Shown here piece after piece: positions 21,404 through 23,276 of a stretch of DNA of 23,276 bases. Numbering within the stretch: position 1 is the stretch's first letter; the number at the start of each line of letters is the position of its first letter. Below the pieces are notes generated by a model that was given only the letters and a program-made list of their open reading frames with translations, was not told where the DNA came from and made no database searches. Made by a program: the position numbers and the translations under genes. Source of the stretch: a virus; the IMG/VR virus record IMGVR_UViG_3300028895_000139, positions 1 through 23,276 of that record. One strand, given 5' to 3'.

Positions 21404-22515
21404 TGACCTTCGGCTCGCTGTTCGCGGGGATAGGAGGCATTGACCTGGGGCTTGAGCGCGCTGGAATGACGTGCCTGTGGCAGGTCGAACTTGACAACTA
21501 CTGCACAAAAGTATTGGAGAAGCATTGGACGGAGGTTAGGAGGTACAGAGATGTCAGAAAGTGTGGAAAACGGAACCTCGAACCAGTTGATCTTATTGCT
21601 GGAGGATTCCCTTGCCAGCCTCACAGTGTCGCCGGGAAGCGACGAGGCGCAGCAGATGACCGCAATCTCTGGCCAGAATTTATCCGGATTATTAGAGAGG
21701 CAAGACCGCGATACGTCCTTGCCGAGAACGTTCCTGGAATCGTCACCACCTATCTCGACCAGGTGCTATCTGACCTGGAAAGTGAAGGCTACACCTGCTG
21801 GACATTTAATATTCCAGCTTGCGCCTTCGATGCCCCGCACAGACGAGAACGGATCTTCATTGTGGCCGACACCGACAGAACGAGACTACAGGAGCGGAAC
21901 AGGAACAGACCACGGGAATCATTCGCCTCCTCTATCAAGCGAAGTTGGTGGTCAGTTGAACCCGGCGTGGGTAGAAGGTCTGATGGGTTTCCCTCATGGT
22001 TGGAGCGACATATCGGAAAAGGAATGAGTTATGAAGAGAGTAAAAGAGCAACCAAAATATTGCGAGAGTTGTGGCGAGGAAATGGTGCGGAAGCGATACG
22101 GAAAGCGACTGGAGGACTTGACCGCCTTCAAGCAGCGGAGGTTTTGTTCGCTTTCGTGTGCGAACACGCGCCAGACATTGACCAAGCACGGATATTCGTG
22201 GCGTGCCCGGAAGCACTTGAAGACGAAATGCGAGGCGTGCGGCTCATGCTTGGATTTGCAGGCTCATCATATAGACCAGAGGATTCAGAACAATTTAGCA
22301 GAGAACATTCAAACTCTATGCAAACCGTGTCACGATTTTTGGCATTCGACGGGAAGACGAATTGGGAAATATCCAGTTGGGAAGATGGCATCCCTCGTAT
22401 AGCCACAAAAGTTCCCGCTCGGGTGGACCGACTTAGAGGACTAGGCAACGCCGTAGTGCCGCAGGTCGCAGAGTGGGTTGGCAGGAGGATAATTGAACAT
22501 GCCGCCGGTATATAA
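21400..22515 (+). CDS. C5 cytosine DNA methyltransferase (contains nested genes)
   Basis: GAGGAG precedes the ATG. The 371-residue protein carries the C5-methyltransferase motifs in order: I, FGSLFAGIGGIDLG (residues 4-17); IV, GGFPCQPHSVAG with catalytic Cys72; VI, ENV (109-111); VIII, APHRRERIFIVA (145-156); and IX/X, VPARVDRLRGLGNAVVPQVAEWVGRRI (338-364). It would methylate cytosine in a short DNA motif to evade host restriction. The target-recognition region, residues about 160-335, coincides with two other genes read in the +1 frame. Minimal phage enzymes of this type are nearer 250 residues, so about 120 residues look inserted. The inserted part nevertheless remains open in this frame. 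Confidence 0.85.
   Translation: MMTFGSLFAGIGGIDLGLERAGMTCLWQVELDNYCTKVLEKHWTEVRRYRDVRKCGKRNLEPVDLIAGGFPCQPHSVAGKRRGAADDRNLWPEFIRIIREARPRYVLAENVPGIVTTYLDQVLSDLESEGYTCWTFNIPACAFDAPHRRERIFIVADTDRTRLQERNRNRPRESFASSIKRSWWSVEPGVGRRSDGFPSWLERHIGKGMSYEESKRATKILRELWRGNGAEAIRKATGGLDRLQAAEVLFAFVCEHAPDIDQARIFVACPEALEDEMRGVRLMLGFAGSSYRPEDSEQFSREHSNSMQTVSRFLAFDGKTNWEISSWEDGIPRIATKVPARVDRLRGLGNAVVPQVAEWVGRRIIEHAAGI
21551..22027 (+). CDS. Nested methylase-associated phage protein (+1 frame inside the methyltransferase)
   Basis: AGGAGGT at 21538-21544 lies 6 bases before the ATG, a textbook ribosome binding site inside another coding sequence. The 158-residue product has LILLLEDSLASLTVSPGSDEAQQ, then LTWKVKATPAGHLIFQLAPSMPRTDENGSSLWPTPTERDY, and ends with GGQLNPAWVEGLMGFPHGWSDI. 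The LWPTP and LNPxWVExLMGFPxGW blocks mark a family often found beside phage cytosine methylases; its function is unknown to me. An earlier in-frame ATG at 21491 has no ribosome binding site. The overlapping frame encodes motifs IV, VI and VIII of the methyltransferase, so both frames appear constrained. Confidence 0.7.
   Translation: MSESVENGTSNQLILLLEDSLASLTVSPGSDEAQQMTAISGQNLSGLLERQDRDTSLPRTFLESSPPISTRCYLTWKVKATPAGHLIFQLAPSMPRTDENGSSLWPTPTERDYRSGTGTDHGNHSPPLSSEVGGQLNPAWVEGLMGFPHGWSDISEKE
22031..22402 (+). CDS. Nested HNH endonuclease (+1 frame inside the methyltransferase)
   Basis: The 123-residue protein starts 3 bases after the previous stop, with AAAAGGA upstream. It shows CESC (11-14), an FCSLSCANTRQ cysteine pair, CEAC (67-70), the catalytic QAHHID (His79-His80-Asp82), NNLAENIQTLCKPCHDFWH with Asn88 and CxxCH (97-101). 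This is an HNH nuclease with zinc-binding knuckles, which nicks or cuts DNA, either as a homing nuclease or in packaging. It is free-standing but wholly contained in the methyltransferase frame. Insertion of a homing HNH gene whose other frame happened to stay open would explain the long methyltransferase. The alternative is sustained overprinting. Confidence 0.8.
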   Translation: MKRVKEQPKYCESCGEEMVRKRYGKRLEDLTAFKQRRFCSLSCANTRQTLTKHGYSWRARKHLKTKCEACGSCLDLQAHHIDQRIQNNLAENIQTLCKPCHDFWHSTGRRIGKYPVGKMASLV

Positions 22516-22524
22516 TTCAACCTG

Positions 22525-22533
22525 TGGTATAAT
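22525..22533 (+). promoter_or_regulatory. Extended -10 promoter before a leader RNA
   Basis: TGGTATAAT with a perfect TATAAT at 22528-22533. No good -35 box is visible, as is tolerated for extended -10 promoters. The start would be near 22540, just before the folded leader. It repeats the extended -10 found at 116-124. Confidence 0.55.
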
Positions 22534-22540
22534 TGTGGGG

Positions 22541-22637
22541 CTAGGTTGCACGCAGGATTTATGTTTCTGTGCGAATACCCGCTCATCTACCCAGTCCTGT
22601 GTGCCCTAGCAGCTAACAGAAATGGTGGTGAGCGGGT
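22541..22637 (+). ncRNA. Pseudoknot-forming leader RNA of the T5orf172 gene
   Basis: CTAGG (22541-22545) and GCACGCAGGA (22548-22557) pair with TCCTGTGTGC (22595-22604) and CCTAG (22605-22609): 15 pairs with a TT bulge and one G-U. Within the loop, ACCCGCTCA (22577-22585) is perfectly complementary to TGAGCGGGT (22629-22637), which lies 9 bases before the Shine-Dalgarno. Both can form together as an H-type pseudoknot. The arrangement suits a regulatory leader (riboswitch, autoregulatory site or ribozyme). I do not recognise the class. Confidence 0.55.
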
Positions 22638-22647
22638 GTTTGCGTAA
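22561..22647 (+). CDS. Possible 28-residue leader peptide
   Basis: A short frame inside the leader RNA reads MFLCEYPLIYPVLCALAANRNGGERVFA. Its TAA (22645-22647) lies in the Shine-Dalgarno of the next gene, as expected for coupled translation. The upstream AGGA is only 3 bases from the ATG, which is too close for efficient initiation. It may be fortuitous, since the same bases form the stem and pseudoknot arms. Confidence 0.25.
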   Translation: MFLCEYPLIYPVLCALAANRNGGERVFA

Positions 22648-22655
22648 GGAGCGGA

Positions 22656-23177
22656 ATGAAACTCGTAATTAATCATCATATATTAAATAACTACAAAATT
22701 GGTACGTTGAGCGACAGGCTGTGGCGAACATTCGTTGAAATTTGTTTAGTATTTTCTTGGAAAGAAGAGTTGGTTACTTCCGAAGACCTAGCTTTTTATA
22801 CTCATAAGTCGCTAGAAAATATTGAACGCGATGTGGCAGAACTAGAGAAACTTGGATTGCTTGATGATTTCAAGGGTGTAAGACGACGCATTGGATATGT
22901 TTATCTAATCAAAGATTGCGAACGTAATTTATATAAAATTGGAATGACTACTGATATTCGCAAGCGTCTTAATGCTCTGCAATCATCTACGGGAAACTCT
23001 AGTTTAATGTTGATCCATAAAATCCGCTCAAAGAGGTGCTCCGAACTTGAAAAAATTTTACATCAGATGTTTGCTGGCAAGTGTGTATTTGGAGAATGGT
23101 TTCAATTAACTGATGAGGATGTAGATTGGATAAAAAGCATTGAAGAAACCGATTTAATCAATCCGTTCCTGCTTTGA
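22656..23177 (+). CDS. Winged-helix / T5orf172 (GIY-YIG-like) fusion protein
   Basis: The 173-residue protein has AAGGAG 4 bases before the ATG. Residues 1-72 are helical with a winged-helix look (SDRLWRTFVEICLVFSWKEELVTSEDLAFYTHKSLENIERDVAELEKLGLLDD). Similar segments start phage replication-initiation proteins. The C-terminal half is a T5orf172/Mug113 domain: IGYVYLIKDCERNLYKIGMTTDIRKRLNALQSSTG, then HQMFAGKCVFGEWFQLTDEDVDWIKS. That fold relates to GIY-YIG nucleases. DNA binding by the N-terminus and cleavage or nicking by the C-terminus is inferred. The next gene shares the N-terminal theme, which suggests exchange between replication genes. Confidence 0.75.
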   Translation: MKLVINHHILNNYKIGTLSDRLWRTFVEICLVFSWKEELVTSEDLAFYTHKSLENIERDVAELEKLGLLDDFKGVRRRIGYVYLIKDCERNLYKIGMTTDIRKRLNALQSSTGNSSLMLIHKIRSKRCSELEKILHQMFAGKCVFGEWFQLTDEDVDWIKSIEETDLINPFLL

Positions 23178-23190
23178 TATTGAGGTATTT

Positions 23191-23276
23191 ATGGCTAATT
23201 ATCGTCAAATTCATGTAAGCATCTGGAAAGATGAATGGTTCATAGATTTAAATTCAGATGAAAAACTGTTATTTAT
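23191..23276 (+). CDS. Start of a phage replication-initiation (DnaD-like) protein, partial
   Basis: The window ends inside the gene. The 28 visible residues, MANYRQIHVSIWKDEWFIDLNSDEKLLF, follow the signature of phage replisome organisers (M-x-x-Y-R-Q-I-H-x-S-x-W-x-D-x-W-x-x-x-L-x-x-x-E-K-L-L-F), the opening of an N-terminal winged-helix. GAGGT lies 6 bases upstream of the ATG. Confidence 0.75.
   Translation, partial: MANYRQIHVSIWKDEWFIDLNSDEKLLF

Noticed and set aside
21491-21550. Earlier ATG at 21491 for the nested methylase-associated protein
   Set aside because: No ribosome binding site is present there, whereas the ATG at 21551 has AGGAGGT at ideal spacing.
22128-22586. Minus-strand 152-residue frame across the methyltransferase end and leader
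   Set aside because: No conserved motif or ribosome binding site; it is antisense to regions already explained by two plus-strand frames.

Overview
The window looks like part of a tailed-phage (siphovirus-type) genome or prophage from an uncultivated bacterium. The evidence is a nearly gap-free, single-strand run of HK97-type head, connector, tail-tube, tape-measure and tail-tip genes, followed by an early/accessory block. Ribosome binding sites are strong (AGGAGG type), stops and starts overlap frequently (ATGA, TAATG), and promoters resemble bacterial sigma-70 boxes. I cannot name the host. No integrase is visible. Both ends cut through genes.

Layout. 1-88: end of an upstream gene. 97-288: a promoter, a folded leader RNA and an intrinsic terminator placed directly against the capsid ribosome binding site. 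289-5437: head module, with a fused prohead protease/scaffold/major capsid protein, a beta-helix protein, three small proteins, a head-tail connector and a tail-completion protein. 5434-8424: an inserted trio, two tandem paralogues of a Rossmann-like phage family and a GT-A glycosyltransferase. 8396-14506: tail module, with tube, frameshifted assembly chaperones, tape measure, tail tip and two paralogous fibre/receptor proteins. It ends in a strong terminator.

14507-14726 is a regulatory hub. Two near-perfect divergent promoters lie back to back over a palindrome. The minus one drives a 31-residue zinc-knuckle protein antisense to the tail terminator. The plus one drives the second operon: ribbon-helix-helix regulator, membrane and zinc micro-proteins, a RecT/Bet single-strand annealing protein, two pentapeptide-repeat paralogues and an M23/SH3 lysin.

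18900-20400 is the strangest stretch. Small genes alternate with non-coding elements that all begin GGGGCGGCGG; three of them end CCTGCCCGCCCCA. These three have tRNA-like acceptor, D-arm and T-arm geometry but unrelated interiors, like cassettes punctuated by tRNA-like shells. Downstream are a lipoprotein glycoside hydrolase and a C5 cytosine methyltransferase. The methyltransferase reading frame wholly contains two other apparently real genes in the +1 frame: a methylase-associated phage protein with a perfect Shine-Dalgarno site, and an HNH endonuclease. The window closes with a pseudoknot-capable leader, a winged-helix/T5orf172 (GIY-YIG-like) fusion, and the start of a replication-initiation protein.

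The most promising undescribed items are the nested methyltransferase/HNH locus and the tRNA-like punctuation array. After them come the bidirectional promoter with its micro-zinc gene, and the attenuator-like capsid leader.
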